Positions 19,633 to 26,862 of a stretch of 64,000 nucleotides of DNA are shown here, piece after piece; the stretch's first letter is position 1, and each line of letters starts with the position of its first letter. The translations under genes and the position numbers were made by a program. Source of the DNA: JBAZTO01 sp041661865 (GTDB lineage Bacteria > Planctomycetota > Phycisphaerae > SM23-33); assembly GCA_041661865.1 (NCBI GenBank), contig JBAZTO010000001.1, positions 124,001 through 188,000 of the forward strand, written 5' to 3'. The notes beneath the pieces are model-generated. The model saw nothing but the letters and a program-made list of their open reading frames with translations. It searched no databases and was not told where the DNA came from.

Positions 19633-20100
19633 ATGCCTGATGCCGATCTCGTTCCCCTGCAGCTGGTTGGCCATGTTGTCCTTCGGGATCGCCGAACTGG
19701 CCTGATCACTCTGGACCAGAAGAACATGGTGGTCGACGCCATGTACGAGCTGCTGGCCCGAGGCCTGACAGGAGAGGACCGGGTGGCCCGCGTGCAGGCC
19801 GTTCTCGCCAACGGCCTCCCCATTACCAAAGGGCTGCGAGCCCTTGGCTCCCCGGTGATGAACGTGACCGTCGAGACCGGCGGCGACCTCGCTCCAGTGA
19901 AGAGCCTCGACCAGCGCGGGCTGCGCTCCATCTGCACCTGGACGGCCCTGCTGCAGCCGACCGGCACGGTGACCTACGACGCCCTCGGCCTGGTCTCGAC
20001 GACCGGCCTGCTGTGCGCGGCGACGGCCTTCCAGCCCATCACCCTGGGCAGCGGGGATGTCGTCTCCGTCCAGTGGACCATTTCACTTCGCGGTTCCTGA
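19633..20100 (+). CDS. Hypothetical virion protein
   Basis: A 155-aa protein that opens the transcription unit leading into the radical SAM cassette. The first half is helical (VVDAMYELLARGL); the second half is beta-rich and ends in 'SVQWTISLRGS'. The 'GLVSTTGLLCAATAFQPITLGSGDVVSVQWTI' region, read in part, looks like a phage tail or structural beta domain. No family is recognised. It lies 11 nt before the 945-aa fibre-type gene and may form part of the same tail substructure. Confidence 0.7.
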   Translation: MPDADLVPLQLVGHVVLRDRRTGLITLDQKNMVVDAMYELLARGLTGEDRVARVQAVLANGLPITKGLRALGSPVMNVTVETGGDLAPVKSLDQRGLRSICTWTALLQPTGTVTYDALGLVSTTGLLCAATAFQPITLGSGDVVSVQWTISLRGS

Positions 20101-20111
20101 GGCCCTAAACC

Positions 20112-22949
20112 ATGCCCTTCCTCAAGCACGTCTTCAAGTACCAGGAATACCGGCGCACCCAGTTCCTGAACACCATGGCCAAGGACGACCTCGGTCGTCA
20201 CCGTGGCGGCGTGCTCTATGGCATGAAGCTGATCCCGAAGGGGACGTCGATCTACGTCGACGCCGGCGCGCTCTACACGCCCTACGGCACGAAGATCTTC
20301 TGGGATGCTCGCGCGACCGATCTCGGGCCGAGCATCGGGGTCGTCGACCTCACCGCTGTCCTGCTCAACGGCGTCCCGGTCCTGCAGAACACCGCTGACC
20401 GCCCCATCGTCGTCGCCGTCGTGGCCCAGTTCCCGTCGGACATGGAGACGGCCTCGAACACCCAGCCGCGGATCGAGAGCTCCAGCGACCTGACCGGCGC
20501 CGTGCCGCCCGTCACCTTCTCGGCGTTCGCTGCGACCTACCGCCAGGACACGGCGCGGCCGGGCTTCAACCTCTTCGCCCACCACCCGGTCGAGATGGCT
20601 GCCTCTGGGGTGGCTGGCTGGTCCGCGGCGGACGCCGGCGACTCCGACCAGGCCCTGCGCACGGCGGACAGCAGCGTCGACCCCGTGACAGCAGGCAACA
20701 TCCGCCCGGCCTCGACCCCGGGCACGCTCGCCGCGGTGCAGGCCAACCAGATCCTCGTCGGCTACGTCATCCTTGGCGGCACGGCTGCCGGCGGCGACCC
20801 GCTCGACCTCGGCACGGACGTCTGGGCTGCCGGCGTCACCTACGTCCCGGTGATGAACCCCTGGCAGACCCTGCAGTCGCTGCTCGGCATGGACCCGCTC
20901 ATGGGCCGCACCGCTGGGCTCGTCGATGGCGGCGTGTCTGATGCCCTTGACCCGACCACCGGCGCCTTGTCGCAGACGGCCATCGCGCGCAAGATGGCGA
21001 ACGCGGCCGGCTTCAGCGGTAGCCCGATGGGCGTCCCGCGCTTCGGCACGCCGGCAGTCACCATCACCGGGTTCGATCCCACGGGCGGCACCTACCGCTT
21101 CCCGAACTTCCTGAAGGATGGCGAAAGCCTGCTCGATTCCATGCGCCGCATGGACTACATGCTGCGCCTGTGGATGGACAAGACCGGCGACCAGGGCCTG
21201 GTGCGCTCGGCTCAGGATGGGGTGGTCAGTGGGCCGACCACCTATCTGAAGCGCTTCGCGGGCCTTGAGGGCATCCTCTACCAGATGGATGGCCTGCCCA
21301 CGGGCAACAACCTGAACACCTCGAACTGGGGCGCGGACGACGACCTCCCGCTGAACATCGGATCCGACCCCTTCGCGGTCAGCGTGGCCACCTCGGTCGA
21401 CAACGACACGGTCTACAGCCACGTCCTGAAGTCGGGCGTGATGCTGCACAAGCCGGCGCAGCTCGACATCCTCACCATGCAGGGCGCCGGCGACTCGCAC
21501 CGGCAGGCCATCCGTGCCCTCGACTGGTCGATGTTCCACTTCCTGCACGACATCATGGGCGTCGACATCCGGCGTTCGTGGCTGCGCCTGCAGGGCGCGT
21601 GGACCGGAAGCCAGCCGCTGCCCAACTGGACTGACCTGCCGGACGGCCTCCCCGTCGACAACACCGGCCAGCCCAACGTCCAGTCCAGCTTCCCGCTGCG
21701 CCCCACCATCTTCGTCAATGGCGCGCTCAGCGGCATGGTCGCGTCGGACTTCAACATCTATCTCGGCACCGAGAAGATGAAGGCTGCCATCGAGACGGCG
21801 GCCAAGCGAACGGCGGAGAACGCCGGCCCGAACCTGCTGAAGAACTCGATCTTCGCGAAGACCGGACCCTTCGCCAACCCGGGCTCGCCCGTCAACTGGC
21901 TGATCGATGCGGCCACCACCTGGCAGCTGATCCCGAACACGGGCGGGGATGGAACGGCCCGCCGGCTCGTGGCCACCCTGCACGACTACTGCAGGCAGTA
22001 CATCAATCTGACGGCCAACCCGGAACTGCTGGGGGCGATCCTGGACAGCGGGGTGCTCAGCGTCTCGGTCTCCCTGGCCCAGATGACGGCTGGCGTGCTC
22101 TACGTCGGCGTGAAGCTGCTCGACGGCGCCGCCCCGGGCGTGGGTGTGAACGACCTGCTCACCGTCGGTGGCTACGTCCGGCAGACCGGGACCACCGAAG
22201 CCAACGGCTACACGAACTTCACCTTCTCGCTGAAGTTCCCGGCGATGCGCAACTCAGATGGCACGACCACTGCTGCGCGCACCGCGCTGCTGGCTGCCGT
22301 CAAGGGCATCGGCATCGAGGTCATCAACCCCGACGGCGGTGGCAGCCCGAAGTCCATTTCGATCGCTGGCGTGCACCTCGGAGCCGGGATGCCGCCGATG
22401 CTGCCGATGGCGAACCAGGACTACTACGAGTTCCTATCGCGCGATGGCGGTGTCGAGTCCCGGATGCGCGGCCCCCTCGAGATGGGGAACCACGACATCA
22501 ACGACGCCCATGACGTCAACGTCAACAACGATCTGACCGTCCAGGGCGACACCGTCCTGGAGTCGGGCGCGGCGATGAACAACCACCCGATCACCCAGGT
22601 GGCTGACCCGACCAACCCCACGGATGGTGACAACCTCGAGTCCCGTGACGCCGCCATCGAGGCGGCTCGTGCGGAAACCGTCACGCCAGAGAACACGTCG
22701 TATTATGACTCGAATGGCAACCTCGCTCAGCGCGTCGGAGCTGATCCGGCTCCGCCGCTGGCTTCGGTGCCGGGCTCGAACTACTACTCGCCCTCGGGAC
22801 AGCTCCTCGGCGCGTCCATCAAGATCGTGCTGCAGGGCGGCGCGATTCGGTACGTCCCGTCCTCAGGCAACAAGTTCGGCGTGTGCCACAACAACTGCCA
22901 CTCGAACTGCCACTCGGATCACTCTGACTGCGGAAGCGGGAGCTGGTAA
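20112..22949 (+). CDS. Tail-fibre-type protein ending in a Cys/His repeat; putative substrate of radical SAM maturases
   Basis: A 945-aa protein. The N-terminal 60 residues (FKYQEYRRTQFLNTMAKDDL) look like a fibre or attachment segment. The centre is mixed, with a helical 'DGESLLDSMRRMDYMLRLW' near 336-354. Residues about 785-860 have the fibre pattern 'MGNHDINDAHDVNVNNDLTV' and 'NNHPITQVADPTNPTDGDN'. The C-terminus then departs from any fibre I know: C925 H926, C929 H930, C933 H934, H937 and C940 form CHNN-CHSN-CHSD-HSDC, followed by GSGSW. The stop codon abuts the start of a radical SAM gene, so modification of this tail is the simplest reading. Confidence 0.8.
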   Translation: MPFLKHVFKYQEYRRTQFLNTMAKDDLGRHRGGVLYGMKLIPKGTSIYVDAGALYTPYGTKIFWDARATDLGPSIGVVDLTAVLLNGVPVLQNTADRPIVVAVVAQFPSDMETASNTQPRIESSSDLTGAVPPVTFSAFAATYRQDTARPGFNLFAHHPVEMAASGVAGWSAADAGDSDQALRTADSSVDPVTAGNIRPASTPGTLAAVQANQILVGYVILGGTAAGGDPLDLGTDVWAAGVTYVPVMNPWQTLQSLLGMDPLMGRTAGLVDGGVSDALDPTTGALSQTAIARKMANAAGFSGSPMGVPRFGTPAVTITGFDPTGGTYRFPNFLKDGESLLDSMRRMDYMLRLWMDKTGDQGLVRSAQDGVVSGPTTYLKRFAGLEGILYQMDGLPTGNNLNTSNWGADDDLPLNIGSDPFAVSVATSVDNDTVYSHVLKSGVMLHKPAQLDILTMQGAGDSHRQAIRALDWSMFHFLHDIMGVDIRRSWLRLQGAWTGSQPLPNWTDLPDGLPVDNTGQPNVQSSFPLRPTIFVNGALSGMVASDFNIYLGTEKMKAAIETAAKRTAENAGPNLLKNSIFAKTGPFANPGSPVNWLIDAATTWQLIPNTGGDGTARRLVATLHDYCRQYINLTANPELLGAILDSGVLSVSVSLAQMTAGVLYVGVKLLDGAAPGVGVNDLLTVGGYVRQTGTTEANGYTNFTFSLKFPAMRNSDGTTTAARTALLAAVKGIGIEVINPDGGGSPKSISIAGVHLGAGMPPMLPMANQDYYEFLSRDGGVESRMRGPLEMGNHDINDAHDVNVNNDLTVQGDTVLESGAAMNNHPITQVADPTNPTDGDNLESRDAAIEAARAETVTPENTSYYDSNGNLAQRVGADPAPPLASVPGSNYYSPSGQLLGASIKIVLQGGAIRYVPSSGNKFGVCHNNCHSNCHSDHSDCGSGSW
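22884..22931 (+). repeat. Tetrapeptide Cys/His repeat at the fibre C-terminus
   Basis: The codons encode CHNN CHSN CHSD HSDC, a four-residue periodicity with cysteines spaced i, i+4, i+8 and i+15. Cysteine is otherwise sparse in the protein. The spacing resembles RiPP core peptides acted on by radical SAM enzymes (thioether- or His-modifying). A zinc- or iron-binding fibre tip is the main alternative. Confidence 0.75.
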
Positions 22950-23972
22950 ATGCCTGGTGGAAATCCGTACCCGATCGAACACCTCGCCAAGCGCTTCAGG
23001 GAGTCGAAGGTCGGGCGGACCACGTTCGTCATCCTCCACTCCCGGACCTGCAATCGGAGCTGTGATTTCTGCTACATCGAGAACATGACGTGGGCGCCGA
23101 CCCCGTTCGACGACGCAGGGATCGATGAGGTCATCGCCAACGCAGAGCACCCGCGCCTGGGCTTCGCCGGCGGTGAGCCCTTCCACGACAAGGAGGCGGC
23201 CGAGTGCTTCCTGCGGACCATCACCAAGTGGCATGAGAAGCTGAACGGTATCACCGTCCTGTCGAACATGGACTTCTGGCACCGCTATGAGGAACGCGTT
23301 CGCGCGGTTCCGGCACCGATCACGATCATCACGAACAGCCGGTGCGGGAAGACCTTCAAGACCACCGGCAACGTGCGGATCTGGAACAAGATCTTCGTCG
23401 ACGAGATCAAGGACTTCGACTACCCGGTCGGCCCTGACTACTATTACTTCTTCACCCTGAAGAAGCCGACGACGCACAACACGATGACGAACTTCGCGGA
23501 CTACGACTACTTCGAGCTGGTCAACCTCATGGAGAGGTTGTGGGCCGGCGGTAGCTGGGTCGCGGTCATGTCGCCGAGCGGGTTCGGCAGTATCAAGGCC
23601 CACCTCCAGTCCGTGATGAACCCCCAGCTGGAGTACATCAACAAGGTCGTCTTCCCCGTCGGCTGGAAGGACGAGATCCCGAAGCTGTCGGCCATCTGCA
23701 AGTCCTGCGGCCTGCAGGGCGACGCCTGCGTCGCAGCGATCGAGGCGAACAAGTGCCCCCGGCACCACAAGGCCTGCTTCTACTGCTCGAAGATCAACGA
23801 GTGCAGCGTGACGAATATCAACGAGAAGATCGTCGACAAGTGGCGGATGCCGGATTGTTCCAAGCACATCGCTTTGTACGATCTCGCGAGAGAATACCGT
23901 GCGAAGTGGGTGGCCCGTACGGGTCTCCACGATCCTCATGACGACAGCCCGTGGGACTTCTCCAATGACTAA
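22950..23972 (+). CDS. Radical SAM enzyme with Cys-rich C-terminal cluster region
   Basis: A 340-aa protein. C34-x3-C38-x2-C41 followed by Tyr is the radical SAM [4Fe-4S] motif, and GFAGGEP near residues 70-76 is the SAM-binding GGE motif. The C-terminal third has cysteines at about 250, 253, 260, 269, 276, 279 and 285 plus one later. This is a twitch/SPASM-like set for auxiliary Fe-S clusters, though the spacing is not canonical. The ATG directly follows the TAA of the Cys/His-tailed fibre, giving maximal translational coupling. It is most likely a peptide or protein modifying enzyme acting on that tail. A nucleotide-modifying role is less likely given the auxiliary cysteines. Confidence 0.9.
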   Translation: MPGGNPYPIEHLAKRFRESKVGRTTFVILHSRTCNRSCDFCYIENMTWAPTPFDDAGIDEVIANAEHPRLGFAGGEPFHDKEAAECFLRTITKWHEKLNGITVLSNMDFWHRYEERVRAVPAPITIITNSRCGKTFKTTGNVRIWNKIFVDEIKDFDYPVGPDYYYFFTLKKPTTHNTMTNFADYDYFELVNLMERLWAGGSWVAVMSPSGFGSIKAHLQSVMNPQLEYINKVVFPVGWKDEIPKLSAICKSCGLQGDACVAAIEANKCPRHHKACFYCSKINECSVTNINEKIVDKWRMPDCSKHIALYDLAREYRAKWVARTGLHDPHDDSPWDFSND

Positions 23973-24810
23973 GTGCTACCAGTTCGACACCAGCGTTGTC
24001 CGCCGTGACATCGCTGCTCCCGCGACGCTCCTCGCTGTGATGCGGACGGTGAAGGCCGAGTCGCCTATCACCCCGACGACCGATCCGCAGCTCACCTCTG
24101 TCACCAAGCAGGTGAACGCCGACGTGGGTGTCGACGTCAGCAAGCTGGAGCTGACCCTCGGGCAGGCCTTCGACCTGCGGAACAACATCGTCCTGGTCTA
24201 CATGGGGGACAAGGGTCCGGCTGTGCAGACGATCCAGAAGGTCCCGGGCATGAAGCGCTTCGCCGCCGGCGGCAAGACGCTGCTCATGTCGACCTTCTAC
24301 GACCGCAGCAAGGACGAGCTGTTCATCTTCACCTACCAGCGGATGTTCGGCCTCACCCTGTGCCAGGTGAACCTCACCGTCTCGAACGGCACGGTGTGGA
24401 AGAACGAGGAGCAGGCCTGGCACCTGTCCCGTGGCGAGGCCGACGTCGCGATGAAGCGCTTCGTCGCCTGGCACTGGCTCGCGGCCGATGATCCATCCTA
24501 CTCGCTCAGGATCGTCGAAGAGCCCAAGGCGACCGGAAACATCATCGACCCCAAGGCTGCCAACGTGGTCTATCGGAAGGGCCAGGTCGCGACCATCCCG
24601 CTGCAGATTGCCCGGGCGGAGCAGAAGCAGCTCATCCAGGTCGACCCCACGGCCTTCGTGGTCATCGGCCCCGCGACGCTGTCGTCTGCCGGGCTCACCA
24701 TCTCCGAAGCCGGTCGCGTCGTGGTCATCCCGACGACGAACGATCGCATCCTCACGGCCTGGAGCGCGGTCCCGGCTGATAACCTGCGGTGGGAGTTCGA
24801 CGTCGTTTGA
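23965..24810 (+). CDS. Unknown protein inside the radical SAM cassette
   Basis: A 281-aa protein. The start is the ATG that overlaps the radical SAM stop by 8 nt (ATGACTAA); an upstream in-frame start gives an implausible N-terminus. It is mixed alpha/beta. One mid-protein segment (residues 110-150) has 'LLMSTFYDRSKDELFIFTYQRMFG'. The C-terminal 60 residues are beta-rich and look like an Ig-type strand pattern. No motif or family is recognised. Coupling on both sides implies a role in the cassette: partner, carrier or immunity/structural subunit. Confidence 0.7.
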   Translation: MTKCYQFDTSVVRRDIAAPATLLAVMRTVKAESPITPTTDPQLTSVTKQVNADVGVDVSKLELTLGQAFDLRNNIVLVYMGDKGPAVQTIQKVPGMKRFAAGGKTLLMSTFYDRSKDELFIFTYQRMFGLTLCQVNLTVSNGTVWKNEEQAWHLSRGEADVAMKRFVAWHWLAADDPSYSLRIVEEPKATGNIIDPKAANVVYRKGQVATIPLQIARAEQKQLIQVDPTAFVVIGPATLSSAGLTISEAGRVVVIPTTNDRILTAWSAVPADNLRWEFDVV

Positions 24811-25466
24811 GCCTGGGCAGCGTCGTCCCTGAGACGGCCGTCCACCGGCCTATGGAGCGGTGGTCGAATGCCGCCGCTCGGCCAGCCGTGCTGCAGTATC
24901 CGCCAGGTTCTGATGGCTGGCGCTATGTGCACGAGCTGTCGAACACCAAGCAACCGAACGGGCGCATCAACGCGACGAAGGACGGCGTTTACCTCGCCTA
25001 CAGCATCTCGCCGTCAGCCCCTCAGTTCCAATCCAACGTTGAGGACGGTGTCCGCGAACTGGTTCTGACCTGCCTGCAGCACGAGGTGTTTCCCTTCTCC
25101 TCGTGCGAGGGACACCGAGGCTCGCCGAAGTGCACCATGCTGGTGGCCTTCACGGACGAGAAGCGCCGGGACCGCTTCATCCACAGCCTCCCCTGGTATC
25201 TGCGGTGGCGGGTGTCGATCGAACCAAAGGCGAAGTCCTGCAATACCGACGTGGCGAAGCACCAGATCGTCACGCCCCAGGCTTCTGACGAAGAAGAGGC
25301 CCGGTTCTTCAACACGATGTTCAACCGCAATGAACCGCGGTGGTTCGCGTGCCAGGTGCAGATCTTCTTCAAGCTGCCCTTGCTGTCTCCCTTCTTCGCC
25401 CGGACGGTCTTCGTGCGGCTGATGTCGCGCTGGGTGCGCCGTTGGGCAGCGGCGGACAGAAGCTAA
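24807..25466 (+). CDS. Unknown protein with SCEGH motif, inside the radical SAM cassette
   Basis: About 219 aa if it starts at the TTG at 24807, which overlaps the previous stop and has GGGAG about 11 nt upstream. GTG at 24789 and ATG at 24852 are alternatives. A segment near residue 100 reads 'CLQHEVFPFSSCEGH', a Cys-Glu-Gly-His core also seen in small phage and bacterial proteins of unknown function. The C-terminus is hydrophobic and basic (FFKLPLLSPFFARTVFVRLM), perhaps membrane- or protein-binding. It lies between the two radical SAM genes. Function unknown. Confidence 0.65.
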   Translation: MSLGSVVPETAVHRPMERWSNAAARPAVLQYPPGSDGWRYVHELSNTKQPNGRINATKDGVYLAYSISPSAPQFQSNVEDGVRELVLTCLQHEVFPFSSCEGHRGSPKCTMLVAFTDEKRRDRFIHSLPWYLRWRVSIEPKAKSCNTDVAKHQIVTPQASDEEEARFFNTMFNRNEPRWFACQVQIFFKLPLLSPFFARTVFVRLMSRWVRRWAAADRS

Positions 25467-25477
25467 TCAGGTTGCTG

Positions 25478-25505
25478 CTGTCAATCGGATCGGGTTCGAC
25501 ATACT
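25478..25505 (+). promoter_or_regulatory. Promoter, CTGTCA-16-CATACT, 7 nt before ATG
   Basis: CTGTCA (25478-25483), a 16-nt spacer and CATACT (25500-25505) end 7 nt before the ATG of the SPASM enzyme. No Shine-Dalgarno is present. It gives the second radical SAM gene its own promoter. Confidence 0.55.
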
Positions 25506-25512
25506 TCCGGCC

Positions 25513-26814
25513 ATGCAGGACCAGACCCTCTCCCTCAAGGCCATCCCGCTGAAGCAGCTGACCGACGGGACGCATGTGATCCTCGTCCCCGAGCTGGCCT
25601 ACCTCATCCAGGCCACGACCCCGGTCGAGCGGGTTGAGCTTGACGAGTCGACCTACAAGGGCATTCGCTCTGCCTACGATTCGTACAAGAAAGACCGCTT
25701 CCTGGGCACCAAGATCACCAACATCAGCATCGTGCCGACGGGCTATTGCGAGGGTGGCTGCCGGTACTGCTACGCCAAGGACGGATGGAAGGTCAAAGAC
25801 TACCTGTCGCCGAAGACCCTCGAGGCCACGCTGAAGCGCCAGGGGATTGAGAACCTCGACAGCGTGATCATCTATGGCGGCGAGCCGGTGATGAACTGGG
25901 ATGGCTACGCCGAGCTGATCCAGTACCTGGTCTTCGACCGTGGGGCCAAGTCCATCAGCACCTCAACCTCGACGTTCTACCCGGACGAGACCTTCCAAAA
26001 GCTGCTGAACTTCATCGACCACCTGGACAAGCGCCTGAGCCTGTCGGTGTCGATCGACCCGGAAGGTGAGAACGGCGCCTACATGCGGCGTTATGCCGGC
26101 AAGGACACCTACCGCTTCATCTTCAACCGCCTCGTCGAGATCATCAAGCACACCCACAACGTGGGTACCCGGCAGACGCTGTCGCGCATCTCCCCCGAGC
26201 CCTTCAAGCTGTCGCGCGAGCTGCTCGCGGTCACGGGCTTCCATGTGCCGACGACCCTCGACTATATCAAGTACGACGAGAAGAACGCCCTCACCGACGA
26301 GCAGCACCAGCATGTGCTGGATGAGGTCACAGCCTTCGCCAAGGAGTGGTATTACACCGGCACCAAGATCCTCGACGTCCAGATGTTCAGCCCGTTCAGG
26401 AAGGCCCTCGAGATCCAGAACCTCTTCTCCGTGATGAAGGGCTGCGACATGGGGACGGCTCGGCTGGCCATCATGCCCGACGGCAACATCTCGGATTGCA
26501 CGGAGGACGTGAAGCTGGGGCACCCGACCGGCTACACCAAGGACGACCGGACGTTCGACCGGGCGCTGGGCTTCCCGAAAGCCTGCTCCGCGTGCGATTT
26601 CAAGTACATGTGCAACATGCAGTGCTTCCAGTACCTGTCGGGGGTGGATGAGCATTCCCGGGGTCAGAAGCTATATTGCGCCTTCCACCAGCACTGCACG
26701 GTGGAAGGGGTCAAGTTCTGGTTCTCTCGGATGACTGATGCTGAGGCGCTGGAAAAGGTGACGAATCAGGCGCTTATCGGGGTCGTCCCGACGGGCGCTG
26801 CGGTCGCCCCATAG
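25513..26814 (+). CDS. Radical SAM/SPASM peptide maturase
   Basis: A 433-aa enzyme. Residues 1-70 precede the barrel and carry a 'VILVPELAYLIQ' beta segment, like the small N-terminal domain of HxsB-type and other RiPP maturases. The SAM-cluster motif is C79-x3-C83-x2-C86-Tyr, and YGGEP lies at 121-125. The SPASM domain has C311, a 'LAIMPDGNISDC' strand, then C358-x2-C361-x5-C367-x3-C371, and finally C389 and C395. These are the canonical ligands for two auxiliary [4Fe-4S] clusters. Known SPASM enzymes install thioether, C-C or related crosslinks in peptides, or modify sulfatases. The Cys/His-tailed fibre three genes upstream is the obvious candidate substrate. Confidence 0.92.
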   Translation: MQDQTLSLKAIPLKQLTDGTHVILVPELAYLIQATTPVERVELDESTYKGIRSAYDSYKKDRFLGTKITNISIVPTGYCEGGCRYCYAKDGWKVKDYLSPKTLEATLKRQGIENLDSVIIYGGEPVMNWDGYAELIQYLVFDRGAKSISTSTSTFYPDETFQKLLNFIDHLDKRLSLSVSIDPEGENGAYMRRYAGKDTYRFIFNRLVEIIKHTHNVGTRQTLSRISPEPFKLSRELLAVTGFHVPTTLDYIKYDEKNALTDEQHQHVLDEVTAFAKEWYYTGTKILDVQMFSPFRKALEIQNLFSVMKGCDMGTARLAIMPDGNISDCTEDVKLGHPTGYTKDDRTFDRALGFPKACSACDFKYMCNMQCFQYLSGVDEHSRGQKLYCAFHQHCTVEGVKFWFSRMTDAEALEKVTNQALIGVVPTGAAVAP

Positions 26815-26827
26815 GTTTCCTCTTTCG

Positions 26828-26855
26828 TTGCCTGTCCGGCCACCTGCGGTACGCT
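26828..26855 (+). promoter_or_regulatory. Promoter, TTGCCT-16-TACGCT, 7 nt before ATG
   Basis: TTGCCT (26828-26833), a 16-nt spacer and TACGCT (26850-26855) precede GGGGGTC and the ATG at 26863. The G-run could also act as a ribosome-binding site. It separates the radical SAM cassette from the next structural operon. Confidence 0.6.
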
Positions 26856-26862
26856 GGGGGTC

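Noticed and set aside
17494..19674. A 726-residue minus-strand frame and similar ones at 4044-5096, 33681-35141, 35315-36661 and 41329-44037
   Set aside because: All are opposite clear coding genes and show the same Arg/Gly/Val composition caused by GC-rich codons.
20112..22949. The Cys/His tail of the fibre as a sequencing frameshift artefact
   Set aside because: The reading frame is continuous with normal codon use up to the repeat, the stop codon abuts the next gene's start exactly, and the repeat has a regular four-residue period, all unlikely for an error.
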